Assembly: GCF_023952475.1 (NCBI RefSeq)
Contig: NZ_JALHRX010000011.1
Span: 1 to 64,000 of the forward strand
Direction of reading: 5' to 3'
Source of the DNA: Cupriavidus sp. WGlv3
GTDB lineage: Bacteria > Pseudomonadota > Gammaproteobacteria > Burkholderiales > Burkholderiaceae
Length of the DNA: 64,000 bases
The translations under genes were made by a program, and so were the position numbers. Below the pieces are notes generated by a model that saw only the letters and a list, made by a program, of their open reading frames with translations, did not search any database and was not told where the DNA came from. Shown in pieces: positions 42,827 to 51,875 of this stretch (position 1 is its first letter; the number at the start of each line of letters is the position of its first letter).

Positions 42827-43558
42827 ATGTCCCTCCCCGTAGCCACCCTCGTCACCGGCGGCAGTTCCGGCATCGGCCGCGCCATCTGTGAAATGCTGCT
42901 GGCCGATGGCGTGACCCAGGTGGTCAATGTCGACTACGCCGAGCCGGCGTGGTCGCACCCCAACCTGAGCTTCTTCCAGGCCGACCTGACCGATGCCGAG
43001 GCCACCCGCGCCGTGGCCGCGCAGGTGACGTCGCGCTTCGCCGTCACGCGCCTGGTCAACAACGCCGGCGCCACGCGCCCCGGCACCGCCGACACCGCCA
43101 CCGTCGCCGACCTGGACTACGTGACCGGGCTGCACCTGCAGGCCACGCTGCTGCTGACGCAGGCGTGCCTGCCGGCGATGCGCGCCGCGGGTTTCGGCCG
43201 CATCGTCAACATGGCGTCGCGCGCGGCGCTGGGCAAGGCCGAGCGCGTGGTGTACTCCGCCACCAAGGCCGGCCTGATCGGCATGACCCGCACGCTGGCG
43301 ATGGAACTGGGTGGCGACGGCGTGACCGTCAACGCCGTGGCGCCGGGCCCGATCGCCACCGAGCTGTTCCGCAAGAGCAATCCGGAAGGCGCCGAACAGA
43401 CCAAACGCATCCTCGCCAGCATCACCGTCAAGCGCATGGGCACGCCCGAGGACGTGGCACGTGCCGCGCTGTTCTTCCTGTCGCCCGACAACGGCTTCGT
43501 CACCGGCCAGGTGCTGTACGTTTGCGGCGGCACCACGCTGGGCGTTGCGCCGGTGTAA
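42827..43558 (+). CDS. SDR family NAD(P)-dependent oxidoreductase
   Basis: About 243 residues, a classical short-chain dehydrogenase. The cofactor motif is TGGSSGIG near 10-17, NNAGAT follows, and the catalytic residues are S131 in NMASRAALGK, Y143 and K147 in VVYSATKAGLIG. GPIATELFRKSNPEG is the usual substrate-loop region. The substrate cannot be named; FabG-like and aromatic dihydrodiol-type members are both possible. It sits 75 bp after pcaF behind a hairpin. The ATG at 42827 gives MSLPVATLVTGG, directly entering the Rossmann fold. Confidence 0.9.
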   Translation: MSLPVATLVTGGSSGIGRAICEMLLADGVTQVVNVDYAEPAWSHPNLSFFQADLTDAEATRAVAAQVTSRFAVTRLVNNAGATRPGTADTATVADLDYVTGLHLQATLLLTQACLPAMRAAGFGRIVNMASRAALGKAERVVYSATKAGLIGMTRTLAMELGGDGVTVNAVAPGPIATELFRKSNPEGAEQTKRILASITVKRMGTPEDVARAALFFLSPDNGFVTGQVLYVCGGTTLGVAPV

Positions 43559-43757
43559 AGACCGGCCGGCCTGCGCGACTCAAGCATTCAACAAGAAGAG
43601 ACGTTAACCAAGCGTCACGCATGGCGGCCCATCAGCGGGCCGCCCACCGGAAGCGCGCGTGTGCGCGCTCCGTTCGGGAACGGCAATCACGCCATTCAGC
43701 ACAACCTCCCGCGGTACCCGATCACCGCCGGAACGACATAGCACCGGAGCTTTACCG

Positions 43758-44765
43758 ATGAGACAAGATTCCCAGACCTCCACCACGCGCCGCCGCCTGC
43801 TTGCCGCCGGCGTGGCGCTGGCCACCACCATCGCCGGCTTTGCCGGCGCGGCCCATGCGCAGGGCGGCTATCCGACCAAGCCGATCACGCTGATCGTGCC
43901 GTTCTCGGCCGGCGGCACCACCGACATCCTGGCCCGCATCGTCGGCCTGCAGCTGGGCAAGGCGCTCGGCCAGCCGGTGGTGATCGACAACCGTCCGGGC
44001 GCGGGCGGCAACATCGGCGCCTCGCTGGCCGCCAAGGCCCCGGGCGACGGCTACACGCTGTTCATGGGCACCATCGGCACCCACGCCATCAACCAGTCGC
44101 TGTACTCCAAGCTGCCGTACGACCCGGTCAAGGACTTCGCGCCGATCAGCCGCGTGGCGATGGTGCCGAACCTGGTGGTGGCCAATCCCAAGGTACCGGT
44201 CAACAACATCAAGGAACTGATCGCCTACGTCAAGGCCAACCCGGACAAGCTGTCGTACGGCTCGTCGGGCAGCGGCTCGTCGATGCACCTGTCGGGCGAA
44301 CTGTTCAACTCGATGACCGGCCTGCATATCCAGCACATCCCGTACAAGGGCAGCGCCCCGGCCGTCAATGACCTGCTGGGCAACCAGATCGGCCTGATGT
44401 TCGACAACATGCCGTCGTCGTACCCGCACGTGAAGGCGGGCAAGCTGCGCGCGCTGGCCGTGACCTCGGCCAAGCGCTCGCCGGCGCTGCCCAACGTGCC
44501 GACCGTGGCCGAATCGGGCGTGCCGGGCTATGAAGCCACCTCGTGGTTCGCCCTTTACGCCACCGGCGGCACCCCGCAGGCCATCGTCGACCGCCTCAAC
44601 GCCGAAGTGGTCAAGATCCTGGCCATGCCCGACGTGAAGAAGCAGATGGCCGACCAGGGCGCCGAGCCCAACCCGGAAAAGCCGGCCCAGCTCGCCGCGT
44701 TCATGAAGTCGGAAACGGCCAAGTGGGCGAAGGTGGTGAAGGCTTCGGGGGCGACGGTGGACTGA
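43758..44765 (+). CDS. Bug-family tripartite tricarboxylate transporter receptor (pca-linked)
   Basis: About 335 residues. The N-terminus STTRRRLLAAGVALATTIAGFAGAAHAQ is a signal sequence with a twin-arginine-like RRR. The mature protein has the Bug fold markers PTKPITLIVPFSAGGTTDILAR, VVIDNRPGAGGNIGA and PYDPVKDFAPISRV. Bug receptors bind small carboxylates in the periplasm. No tctA/tctB membrane genes are near, as is common for the expanded Bug families of Cupriavidus and Bordetella. Position after pcaIJF suggests an aromatic or dicarboxylate ligand. Confidence 0.93.
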   Translation: MRQDSQTSTTRRRLLAAGVALATTIAGFAGAAHAQGGYPTKPITLIVPFSAGGTTDILARIVGLQLGKALGQPVVIDNRPGAGGNIGASLAAKAPGDGYTLFMGTIGTHAINQSLYSKLPYDPVKDFAPISRVAMVPNLVVANPKVPVNNIKELIAYVKANPDKLSYGSSGSGSSMHLSGELFNSMTGLHIQHIPYKGSAPAVNDLLGNQIGLMFDNMPSSYPHVKAGKLRALAVTSAKRSPALPNVPTVAESGVPGYEATSWFALYATGGTPQAIVDRLNAEVVKILAMPDVKKQMADQGAEPNPEKPAQLAAFMKSETAKWAKVVKASGATVD

Positions 44766-44798
44766 TTGCCATCGGCCTCTGTTGCTGCGCAATAGCGG

Positions 44799-44831
44799 AA
44801 AGCCGGCTCCTCGAGGGAACCGGCTTTTTTA
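44799..44831 (+). terminator. Intrinsic terminator after the pca-linked Bug gene
   Basis: AAAGCCGG (44799-44806) pairs with CCGGCTTT (44820-44827), followed by a T-run (TTTTTTATTT). It closes the pca/Bug transcription unit. Confidence 0.9.
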
Positions 44832-44916
44832 TTTCCGGAGCGCGGCCGGGGTCTGAAACGCACCATCTTGGCGGCAGTCCAATGGGTGTCGTCGGCCTGA
44901 ACCGGAGGGAACCGCC

Positions 44917-46095
44917 ATGCAAGACCTCTTCTTCGTTCATGCTGACGCCGCCCATGTCGAGTGGCAGCTGGCCCTGGCCGATTGCCAGCGCCAGCTGGAC
45001 ACGCAAAACTTGCTGAGGCAGGCCAGGTCCGACGCGGCGCCGCCGCTGACGCTCGGCTGGTGCTACCTGAGCGACTATTACGCCCTGGCCGCCGAGGCCA
45101 TCCTTGAGGCGCTGCAGCAAAACTGGCCCGGAGTGTCCTGGGTCGGCACGGCCGGGCTGGGCGTTTCCGCGAGCGGCAAGGAGTACTTCGACGAACCGGC
45201 GATGGTGCTGATGGCCGCGCCGCTTCCGCGCGATGCCTTCCGCGTCTTCTCCGGACGTCAGCCGCTGCCGTCCGCGTCTGCCGGCTTCGTTCCCCATACC
45301 GCGCTGGTGCATGCCGAAGGCAGCACACCGGATGTTCAGGGCCTGCTGCACGAGCTGAGCGCACGCACCGCCACCGGCTACCTGTTCGGCGGCCTGTCCT
45401 CGGCGCGCAACCGTACCCTGCACATTGCCGACGGCGTCTTCTCCGGCGGGCTGTCGGGCGTGCTGTTCGGTCCTGAAGTGGGGCTGGTGTCGCGGGTCAC
45501 GCAGGGGTGCGAGCCGATAGGACCGGTACGCACCGTGACGCGCGGCGAGCAGAACCTGGTGTTCGCGCTGGATGGCAAGCCCGCCCTCGACTGCGTGCTG
45601 GACGATCTACAGCTGGACCGCGGCGCGCCGGTCGAAGCCATGGCCGAGGCACTGTCGGGCACGCTGGCGGGACTGAACGCGGCCAGCGACGACGTCCCGG
45701 CCCTGCCGGGCAGGTTCGGCTCGGACACGCTGGTGCGGCACCTGATCGGCCTGGACGTGCAGCATCGCGTGCTGGCGCTGGCCGACACGGTTGAGCCCGG
45801 CATGCGGCTCGCCTTCTGCATGCGCAACGCCGCCGCGGCGCGCGCGGACCTGGTGCGCATCGCCACCGAGCTCCGCACGGAGGTCGAGCAGGGCGGCGGC
45901 CGCGCGCGCGGCGCGCTCTACATCAGCTGCTCCGGCCGCGGCGGACCGCACTTCGGCGCGCCGCATGCCGAGCTGCAGACCTTGCGCGGTGCGCTGGGCG
46001 ACCTGCCGCTGGCCGGGTTCTTCGCCGGCGGCGAGATCGCGCGGGACCACCTGTATGGCTACACCGGGGTGCTGACGGTCTTCACCGGCCACTGA
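44917..46095 (+). CDS. FIST N- and C-domain sensor protein
   Basis: About 392 residues with a FIST_N domain (about 30-215; WVGTAGLGVSASGKEYFDEPAMVLM and GYLFGGLSSARNRTLHIADG) and a FIST_C domain (about 225-375; ALYISCSGRGGPHFGAPHAEL and LAGFFAGGEIARDHLYGYTGVLTVF). FIST proteins are proposed sensors of small ligands such as amino acids, usually beside or fused to histidine kinases or cyclic-di-GMP enzymes. Here it stands alone with no kinase or output domain and no signal peptide, so it is a soluble, single-component FIST protein. Confidence 0.9.
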   Translation: MQDLFFVHADAAHVEWQLALADCQRQLDTQNLLRQARSDAAPPLTLGWCYLSDYYALAAEAILEALQQNWPGVSWVGTAGLGVSASGKEYFDEPAMVLMAAPLPRDAFRVFSGRQPLPSASAGFVPHTALVHAEGSTPDVQGLLHELSARTATGYLFGGLSSARNRTLHIADGVFSGGLSGVLFGPEVGLVSRVTQGCEPIGPVRTVTRGEQNLVFALDGKPALDCVLDDLQLDRGAPVEAMAEALSGTLAGLNAASDDVPALPGRFGSDTLVRHLIGLDVQHRVLALADTVEPGMRLAFCMRNAAAARADLVRIATELRTEVEQGGGRARGALYISCSGRGGPHFGAPHAELQTLRGALGDLPLAGFFAGGEIARDHLYGYTGVLTVFTGH

Positions 46096-46134
46096 TCCGG
46101 CACGGACGGGCGACGCATGCCGCGACGGCAGGCG

Positions 46135-47181
46135 TCAGCCGATGACGGCCTCGATATCGCGAAGCTGGCGCCCGAACCACGCGCGCAGCAGGCCGTTCGA
46201 CAGCACCATCGGCACCGAATACGCCAGGATGCGGTAGACCTGACGGCGGGGCAACCTGGACGAGCGGCCCGGCTCCAGCCAGCTGTGGTTGCGCACCAGC
46301 AGCCGCAGCGTTTCCATGCCGATCAGCACCGGCCACAGGCAGGCCAGCCGCAGCCTGACGAAGCGCGCCGGGATGGCCAGCGTATAGGCCAGCGCCTGTT
46401 CGAAGTGCTCCAGCGTGTTGCGCACCAGCTCGAACATCAGCGCGCGCGCACGCGCAGAGGCGTCCGGGCGCAGCAGGTCCTGCGGGCGCAAACCTTCGCT
46501 CTCCAGCATCGTCTCCGGCAGGTAGCAGCGCCCGATGCGCAAATCCTTGCCGCAATCGCGCAGCACATTGGTCATCTGCAGGGCTTTGCCGAAGCGGACG
46601 CCGCGGCGCAGCATGCCGTCGACCTCGCCGATCGCGCCGGGCATGTGGGCGGCCGCCATGCGGGTCCAGAACTCGCCCACGCAGCCTGCGACCAGGTAGG
46701 TGTAGCGGTCCAGGTCCTCCAGCTCGCGCAGCGCGACGATGTGCCCCGCGCGTTCATCGGGGAACGTGCGCAGGTCGAATTCCATCCCTGCGGTCAGCGT
46801 CGACACGATCTGCCGCACCGCGCTGCGATCTGCCGGCTCCAGTTGCGCCAGCGCGGCCAGCGCGTGTGCCAGCGACTCGAGCAGGATGCGTTCGTCGGAC
46901 TGCTCCTGCCGGCTTGCCACTTCCGCGGCAAAGTCGGGCATCGACGCCGCCCCGCCGTTCACGCCGTTGACCTGCTCGCGCAGCGACAACAGCAATGCCA
47001 GCCGCCGTTCCGGTGCGATCAGCGCGGTATCCGCAATGGTGTCCGCGGCGCGCGCGAGCAGGTAGGCCAGCCCAACCGGATCCCGCATGCGCGCGGGCAG
47101 CACGCGCAGCGTCAGGTAGAACGAACGCGACACGCCTTTGAGCAGCGGACCGAGGAGGAATTCCCGGCTGGTGTCGCGCAT
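46135..47181 (-). CDS. Squalene/phytoene synthase family protein (squalene-synthase-like)
   Basis: About 348 residues, a head-to-head prenyl synthase. The opening KGVSRSFYLTLRVLPARMRDPVG resembles eukaryotic-type squalene synthases. The two Asp-rich metal motifs are D47-TIA-D51 and D209-CGK-D213, with YTYLVAGCVGEFWTRM between. It should condense two farnesyl diphosphates to presqualene diphosphate or squalene. C-terminal hydrophobic segments suggest membrane association. No hpn hopanoid or carotenoid genes are adjacent, so the product's fate is not shown here. The start at 47181 skips an upstream in-frame extension without family similarity. Confidence 0.92.
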   Translation of the reverse strand: MRDTSREFLLGPLLKGVSRSFYLTLRVLPARMRDPVGLAYLLARAADTIADTALIAPERRLALLLSLREQVNGVNGGAASMPDFAAEVASRQEQSDERILLESLAHALAALAQLEPADRSAVRQIVSTLTAGMEFDLRTFPDERAGHIVALRELEDLDRYTYLVAGCVGEFWTRMAAAHMPGAIGEVDGMLRRGVRFGKALQMTNVLRDCGKDLRIGRCYLPETMLESEGLRPQDLLRPDASARARALMFELVRNTLEHFEQALAYTLAIPARFVRLRLACLWPVLIGMETLRLLVRNHSWLEPGRSSRLPRRQVYRILAYSVPMVLSNGLLRAWFGRQLRDIEAVIG

Positions 47182-47412
47182 GGGTGGTGACCTGTCCCTT
47201 GAGAAATTGGCGTGGATGCGCCCGCTCGGCAAGGCCGCGGGCCGGCACATTGTACCTGCGGCGTCGCTCGCGCCTTGTCACAAAGGGGAAAGTCCGGGGC
47301 ATGCAAGGGAAAGCGGAAAGTCGCACCGGGCCGGATGATTCCATCGTCGCGACGGACATGCAGCCATCCATCGCAGACGGCGCGTCATAGCTGATGGAGA
47401 ACAGGAGACAAC

Positions 47413-48393
47413 GTGGCAAAAGTCATCAGGATTTACGAAACAGGCGGCCCCGAAGTCCTCCGTTTCGAGGATGCCCGCGTGGGGGAGCCGGGACCGGGAG
47501 AGGTGCGCCTCCGTCACGTGGCGGTGGGTTTGAATTTTGCCGACACCTACTTCCGCAGCGGCATGTACAAGGTTCCGCTGCCCAGCGGCATCGGCAACGA
47601 AGCCGCCGGCGTGGTCGAGGCCATCGGTGCCGGCGTCACCCATCTGTCGGTTGGCGACCGCGTGACCTACACGGGCTTTATCCCCACCCTGGGCGCCTAC
47701 AGCACCGAGCGGCTGATTTCTGCCGATGCGCTGATCAGGCTGCCGGAGGCCATCAGCTGCGAAGTCGCGGCGGCCATGACCATGCGGGGCCTGTCGGCGG
47801 CGTACCTGATGCGCCGCATCTATCCCTTCAAGGCGGGCGACGCCATCCTGCTGCATGCCGCGGCAGGCGGGGTCGGCCTGATCATTTCGCAATGGGCCAG
47901 GCTGCAGGGACTGACGGTGATCGGGACGGTTTCCACCGAGGCCAAGGCCGAAGTCGCGCGCGCCCATGGCTGCGACCACACCATCAACTACAGCCATGAG
48001 GACGTGGCCGCGCGCGTGCGCGAGCTGACCGATGGCGCGGGCGTGAACGTGGTCTTCGATAGCGTGGGCAAGGACACCTTCATGTCCTCGCTTGACTCGC
48101 TCAAGCGCCGCGGCCTGCTGGTGTGCGTGGGCTTTGCCTCGGGTCCGGTTAGCGGGTTCGATCCGGCAATACTGGCCCGCAAGGGCTCGGCATTCCTGAC
48201 CCGGCCGGGCCTGGCCGACTATATCGCCGATCCCGCCGAGAAGGCGGAACTGGTCGCCGAGTTGTTCGGCCACGTGGCGGCCGGCCGCATCCGCATCGGC
48301 ATCAATCAGCGCTATGCGCTGCAGGAAGCCGTGCAGGCACATCGCGACCTCGAGTCGCGGAAGACCACCGGCTCATCGATTTTCGTGATTTGA
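47413..48393 (+). CDS. Quinone oxidoreductase / MDR-family NADPH dehydrogenase
   Basis: About 326 residues, a zinc-free medium-chain dehydrogenase of the QOR type. GNEAAGVVEAIGAGVTHLSVGDRV and LLHAAAGGVGLIISQWARLQG (NADPH-binding AAxGGVG motif) mark the family, and structural zinc cysteines are absent. QOR enzymes reduce quinones by one electron or act as enone reductases. It starts with GTG after an AGGAG ribosome site and diverges from the squalene synthase gene. The BKACE gene begins 56 bp downstream on the same strand, so both may belong to one catabolic unit. Confidence 0.9.
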   Translation: MAKVIRIYETGGPEVLRFEDARVGEPGPGEVRLRHVAVGLNFADTYFRSGMYKVPLPSGIGNEAAGVVEAIGAGVTHLSVGDRVTYTGFIPTLGAYSTERLISADALIRLPEAISCEVAAAMTMRGLSAAYLMRRIYPFKAGDAILLHAAAGGVGLIISQWARLQGLTVIGTVSTEAKAEVARAHGCDHTINYSHEDVAARVRELTDGAGVNVVFDSVGKDTFMSSLDSLKRRGLLVCVGFASGPVSGFDPAILARKGSAFLTRPGLADYIADPAEKAELVAELFGHVAAGRIRIGINQRYALQEAVQAHRDLESRKTTGSSIFVI

Positions 48394-48449
48394 CCGTTTG
48401 CCCGCCTTGAACAAGGCGGATCCATATCTCACCCTGGAGAGCCACCAGC

Positions 48450-49511
48450 ATGAACTTCCTTGACGGCCACCTGTATCCCGAAAACCAGCAGCCCCTGATC
48501 ATCACCGCCGCCCCCTATGCGCCGGGATGGATTCCGTCGGACTTTCCGGAAGATATCCCGGTCACCATGGAAGATCAGATCCAGAAGGCGGTGGATTGCT
48601 ATGAAGCCGGTGCACGCGTGCTGCATCTGCATGTGCGCGAAGCCGACGGCAAGGGCAGCAAGCGCCTGTCCCAGTTCAACGAGCTGATCGCCGGGGTGCG
48701 CGCCGCTTGCCCTGAAATTGTCATCCAGGTGGGAGGTTCGATCAGCTTCGCGCCGGAAGAAGGCCAGGAAGCCAAATGGCTCGACGATGACACGCGGCAT
48801 ATGCTGGCCGAACTCGATCCGAAGCCCGACCAGGTCACCGTGACCGTCAATACGTCGCAGATGAACGTGACCGAGCATGCTGGCGTGGACGACTTCAAGG
48901 GGGTTTCGCGCGGATTCGCGCACCTCTACGGTACCTACAAGGACATGGTCGTGCCGTCGAATCCCAGCTGGTTCGAGGAGCACGTCCGACGCCTGACCGC
49001 CGCCGGCATCCAAAGCGAATTCCAGTGCTACAACATCAACAGCTTCGAGACGATCGAGCGGATGATTCGCCGCGGCGTTTACAAGGGCCCGCTGGTCATG
49101 AACTGGGTGGCGATCAGCGGTGGCATGGACCAGGCCAACATCTACAACCTGGCCAACATCCTGCGTGCCGTGCCGGATGGCGCCGTGGTCACGGTGGAGA
49201 GTTCGGTGCTGAATGTGCTGCCCATCAACATGATCGGCATGGCGTTGGGCCTGCATGTGCGGTGTGGCATCGAGGACGTGCTGTGGAACCAGACCCGCAC
49301 GGGCAAGATGAGCACGGTCGAGCAGATCAGGCAACTGGTGCGCATCGCCGGCGAATTCGGCCGCCCCATCGCCACCGCGCAGCAGACCCGGGAGATCCTG
49401 CAGCTTGGCGTCTTCTACGACACCGTGGAAGAAACGCTGCAGAAGAATGGCTTTGCCCCCAATCGCAACGGTGGCCACCAGGGCTTCCTGCGCAAGGCCG
49501 AGTGCATGTAA
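48450..49511 (+). CDS. BKACE family beta-keto acid cleavage enzyme (DUF849)
   Basis: About 353 residues. The zinc-binding HxH motif is H59-L-H61 in RVLHLHVREADG, with GGSISFAPEEGQE and the late AISGGMDQANIYN region also present. BKACE enzymes condense a beta-keto acid with acetyl-CoA to yield acetoacetate and a new CoA thioester; the best known is Kce of lysine fermentation. The keto-acid specificity cannot be inferred safely from the sequence, and no lysine pathway genes are here. It is followed by a perfect 16-bp stem-loop and then a Bug receptor gene. Confidence 0.9.
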   Translation: MNFLDGHLYPENQQPLIITAAPYAPGWIPSDFPEDIPVTMEDQIQKAVDCYEAGARVLHLHVREADGKGSKRLSQFNELIAGVRAACPEIVIQVGGSISFAPEEGQEAKWLDDDTRHMLAELDPKPDQVTVTVNTSQMNVTEHAGVDDFKGVSRGFAHLYGTYKDMVVPSNPSWFEEHVRRLTAAGIQSEFQCYNINSFETIERMIRRGVYKGPLVMNWVAISGGMDQANIYNLANILRAVPDGAVVTVESSVLNVLPINMIGMALGLHVRCGIEDVLWNQTRTGKMSTVEQIRQLVRIAGEFGRPIATAQQTREILQLGVFYDTVEETLQKNGFAPNRNGGHQGFLRKAECM

Positions 49512-49542
49512 GGAAATCTTCGAACGGCTCACTCGGTCCCGT

Positions 49543-49578
49543 CATGTGCGTCGCCCTGCCGCCAGGGCGACGCACATG
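49543..49578. terminator. Perfect 16-bp stem-loop between BKACE and Bug genes
   Basis: CATGTGCGTCGCCCTG (49543-49558) pairs base for base with 49563-49578 around the loop CCGC. No T-run follows, so it is more likely an mRNA stabiliser or attenuator than a simple terminator; it lies inside a same-strand gene pair. Confidence 0.6.
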
Positions 49579-49624
49579 GAAACAGTAACCGAGCGTCAAC
49601 ACGGCAAGTACATGGAGGCAGACA

Positions 49625-50620
49625 ATGGCATGGCGAATTCAACGGCTGGTTGCTGTCACGCTGGGCACGGGAGCGCTGCTGGCGTGGTCCGCGGCCGGCT
49701 CGGTGCAGGCGGAAGCAGCCTGGCCCACACGCCCGATCCAGATGGTCGTGGCATCGTCGGCAGGATCAGGAACCGATGCCCTGGCACGCGTGATGGCGCA
49801 ACGCCTGTCGGTCGCCCTGAAGCAACCGGTCGTCATTGAAAACCGCCCGGGCGGCAGTGGCGTCATCGGGACAAGCGCCGTAGTCAAGGCGCCTGCGGAC
49901 GGATACACGGTCCTCTACACCACCGCATCGAACCAGGTCGTCGCTCCGGCCGTGCTGAAACACCTTCCGTATGACCCGAAGAAGAGCCTGGTCCCCATCG
50001 CCGAGACGGCCGAGGGTGGCGTGCTGCTGCTGGTCAGCAACGACCTGCCCGCGCACAACCTGCAGGAGCTGGTCCAGCTGCTGAAGGCGAACCCGGACAA
50101 GTACAGCTACGCGAGTTGGGCCACGGGTTCTTCAGGGCAGCTGACCATGGAATGGCTCAAGAAGCAGACCGGCATCAAGGCGGAGCATGTCGCATACAAG
50201 ACCTCCAATCAGCTATTGACCGACCTTTCCTCGGGGGTCGTGAAAATCGGTTGGACCGACCCGGCCGCGCCCGTTCCTTTCCTGCGCGCCGGCAAGGTCC
50301 GCGCCATTGCCGTCACCGGCACCGTGCGCGCGCCGAAGCTGCCGGATGTCAAGACCATGGGGGAACAGGGCTATCCGTTCGATATGACGGGCTGGTTCGG
50401 CATGTTCGCGCCCGCGGGAACCAGCCCGGCCATCGTCAAGCGGCTGGCCGATGAGGTCAGCAAGGTCCAGGCGTCCCCGGAGCTCGCCACGATGATGAAG
50501 ACCATGAACTTCGGGCCGCCGCCGGTGAAGACCCCGGTGCAGTTCGGCGAGACGGTCAGCCACGATCTGCAGGCCTGGGCGAAGATCGCGGCCGATGCAA
50601 AGATCCGGCTGGATGAATGA
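49625..50620 (+). CDS. Bug-family receptor (BKACE-linked)
   Basis: About 331 residues. Signal peptide to about residue 31 (VTLGTGALLAWSAAGSVQAEA), then the Bug markers WPTRPIQMVVASSAGSGTDALARVMAQ, VVIENRPGGSGVIGTS and PYDPKKSLVPIAET. The loop ASSAGSGTD replaces the more common PFSAGGTTD, which may alter ligand specificity. GGAGG precedes the ATG. It lies downstream of the BKACE gene and next to an AraC regulator, so its ligand may be the substrate of this cluster. Confidence 0.92.
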   Translation: MAWRIQRLVAVTLGTGALLAWSAAGSVQAEAAWPTRPIQMVVASSAGSGTDALARVMAQRLSVALKQPVVIENRPGGSGVIGTSAVVKAPADGYTVLYTTASNQVVAPAVLKHLPYDPKKSLVPIAETAEGGVLLLVSNDLPAHNLQELVQLLKANPDKYSYASWATGSSGQLTMEWLKKQTGIKAEHVAYKTSNQLLTDLSSGVVKIGWTDPAAPVPFLRAGKVRAIAVTGTVRAPKLPDVKTMGEQGYPFDMTGWFGMFAPAGTSPAIVKRLADEVSKVQASPELATMMKTMNFGPPPVKTPVQFGETVSHDLQAWAKIAADAKIRLDE

Positions 50621-50654
50621 ACCAGACCGGCCCGCAAATCCTGTTGACGGAGCG

Positions 50655-51686
50655 TTATGCCCGGCTTGCCGTCGAAGGTGCTGCGGGTCGGCGCGCGATG
50701 CGGCTCTCCCTGGGGCTGCAACCGAATTGCGCGTGATACCAGCGCGAGAAACCGCTCAGCGCAGAAAAGCCAAGCATGGTCGCCACTTCAGTCAGGGGAC
50801 GATCGCTCTCGATGACATGACGCGTCGCAAGCTCCGTGCGCACGTCATTGACGATGGTCGAGAAGCTCTGCCCCTCTTCGGCCAGGCGGCGCTGAACCGT
50901 GCGGCACACCACGCCCAGGCTTTCGGCCACCTGTTCGATGCTGCAGCGGCCGCTGGGCAACAGCAACAGGACCGCGCGGCGCACGTCCTCGCGCATTGTG
51001 GTCCGCTGCGACATGGCGGAGCTGTCGACCAGGCGCTGCGCGTAGCGAGCCATGGCGGGATCGGCCCAGGGGTTGCGCGCATCGAGATCGGCCTTCGCGC
51101 AGACGATGCCGTTGAAGTCGCAATTGAATTCGATGCGAGGGCCCAGGAAGCGATGGTGGGCACTGAGGTCGCGCGGCGCGGCGTGTTCGAAGCATACGCG
51201 TAGCGGCTGCCAGTCGGGCCGGAGCAGCTGGCGTATCAATCGCACCATGACGCCGAGCGCCAGCTCCATCCTCTGGCGAGTCGGCTGGTGTGCACTGCCA
51301 GCGATCAGCGTCTCGCGGATGATGACCAGTTCGCCACACTCTTCGACCGCCAGCGACTGCGCACCATTGAGCATCGGCTGGTAGCGCATCAGCATGTCGA
51401 GCGAATCACGCAGCGTCGCCTGGTCGCGGATCAGCATGCCTACCGCCCCAAGATTCGACAGCAGGCGTGACTCTGCCATGCACAAGCCGAAACTCTCATT
51501 GCCCGAGATGTCGGCGGAGGCCTGGAGCAGGCGACCAAAACGCTCGACCGGAATCTTGAGGTCCGGCTCGCGCAGCACGCCTGGACTCAACCCCGCGTCA
51601 AACAGCATCCGCACCGGGTCCAGCCCGGCGGCCCGGGCGACCTCGCTGTAGTTGGTGAGGGCTGCTGCGCGCACAAGTAACGACAT
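50655..51686 (-). CDS. AraC-family transcriptional regulator (arabinose-binding-like N-terminal domain)
   Basis: About 343 residues. The N-terminal 200 residues follow the OruR/PchR-like Arabinose_bd pattern (YSEVARAAGLDPVRMLFDAGLSPGVL and FGLCMAESRLLSNLGAVGMLI). The C-terminal AraC domain has two HTHs: IEQVAESLGVVCRTVQRRLAEEGQSF and LTEVATMLGFSALSGFSRWYHAQFGCSPRE. A sigma-70 promoter lies 30 bp upstream, which rules out the longer TTG start at 51743 because that codon is part of the -35 box. It is convergent with the Bug gene and likely controls this catabolic cluster. Confidence 0.92.
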   Translation of the reverse strand: MSLLVRAAALTNYSEVARAAGLDPVRMLFDAGLSPGVLREPDLKIPVERFGRLLQASADISGNESFGLCMAESRLLSNLGAVGMLIRDQATLRDSLDMLMRYQPMLNGAQSLAVEECGELVIIRETLIAGSAHQPTRQRMELALGVMVRLIRQLLRPDWQPLRVCFEHAAPRDLSAHHRFLGPRIEFNCDFNGIVCAKADLDARNPWADPAMARYAQRLVDSSAMSQRTTMREDVRRAVLLLLPSGRCSIEQVAESLGVVCRTVQRRLAEEGQSFSTIVNDVRTELATRHVIESDRPLTEVATMLGFSALSGFSRWYHAQFGCSPRESRIARRPAAPSTASRA

Positions 51687-51715
51687 CTGGAACTGACGCA
51701 GAAAATTGACAGCCC

Positions 51716-51743
51716 ATGATAAATAGCCGCCATGCCTTGTCAA
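51716..51743 (-). promoter_or_regulatory. Sigma-70 promoter of the AraC regulator
   Basis: On the minus strand TTGACA (51743-51738), a 16-bp spacer and TATCAT (51721-51716). The predicted transcript start is about 23 bases before the ATG at 51686. Confidence 0.75.
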
Positions 51744-51875
51744 GCGAGGATAACCCGCGACGTTGCTCGTGTCGAAGCCGCCGCACGGCTCAACGCTACG
51801 CGTGACGGCCGACGTTCACTTCGACGTCTTCCGCCCTGCCGGCAGCGCGGAGGTGCTTGCCTCCGCCAGTGCAGA

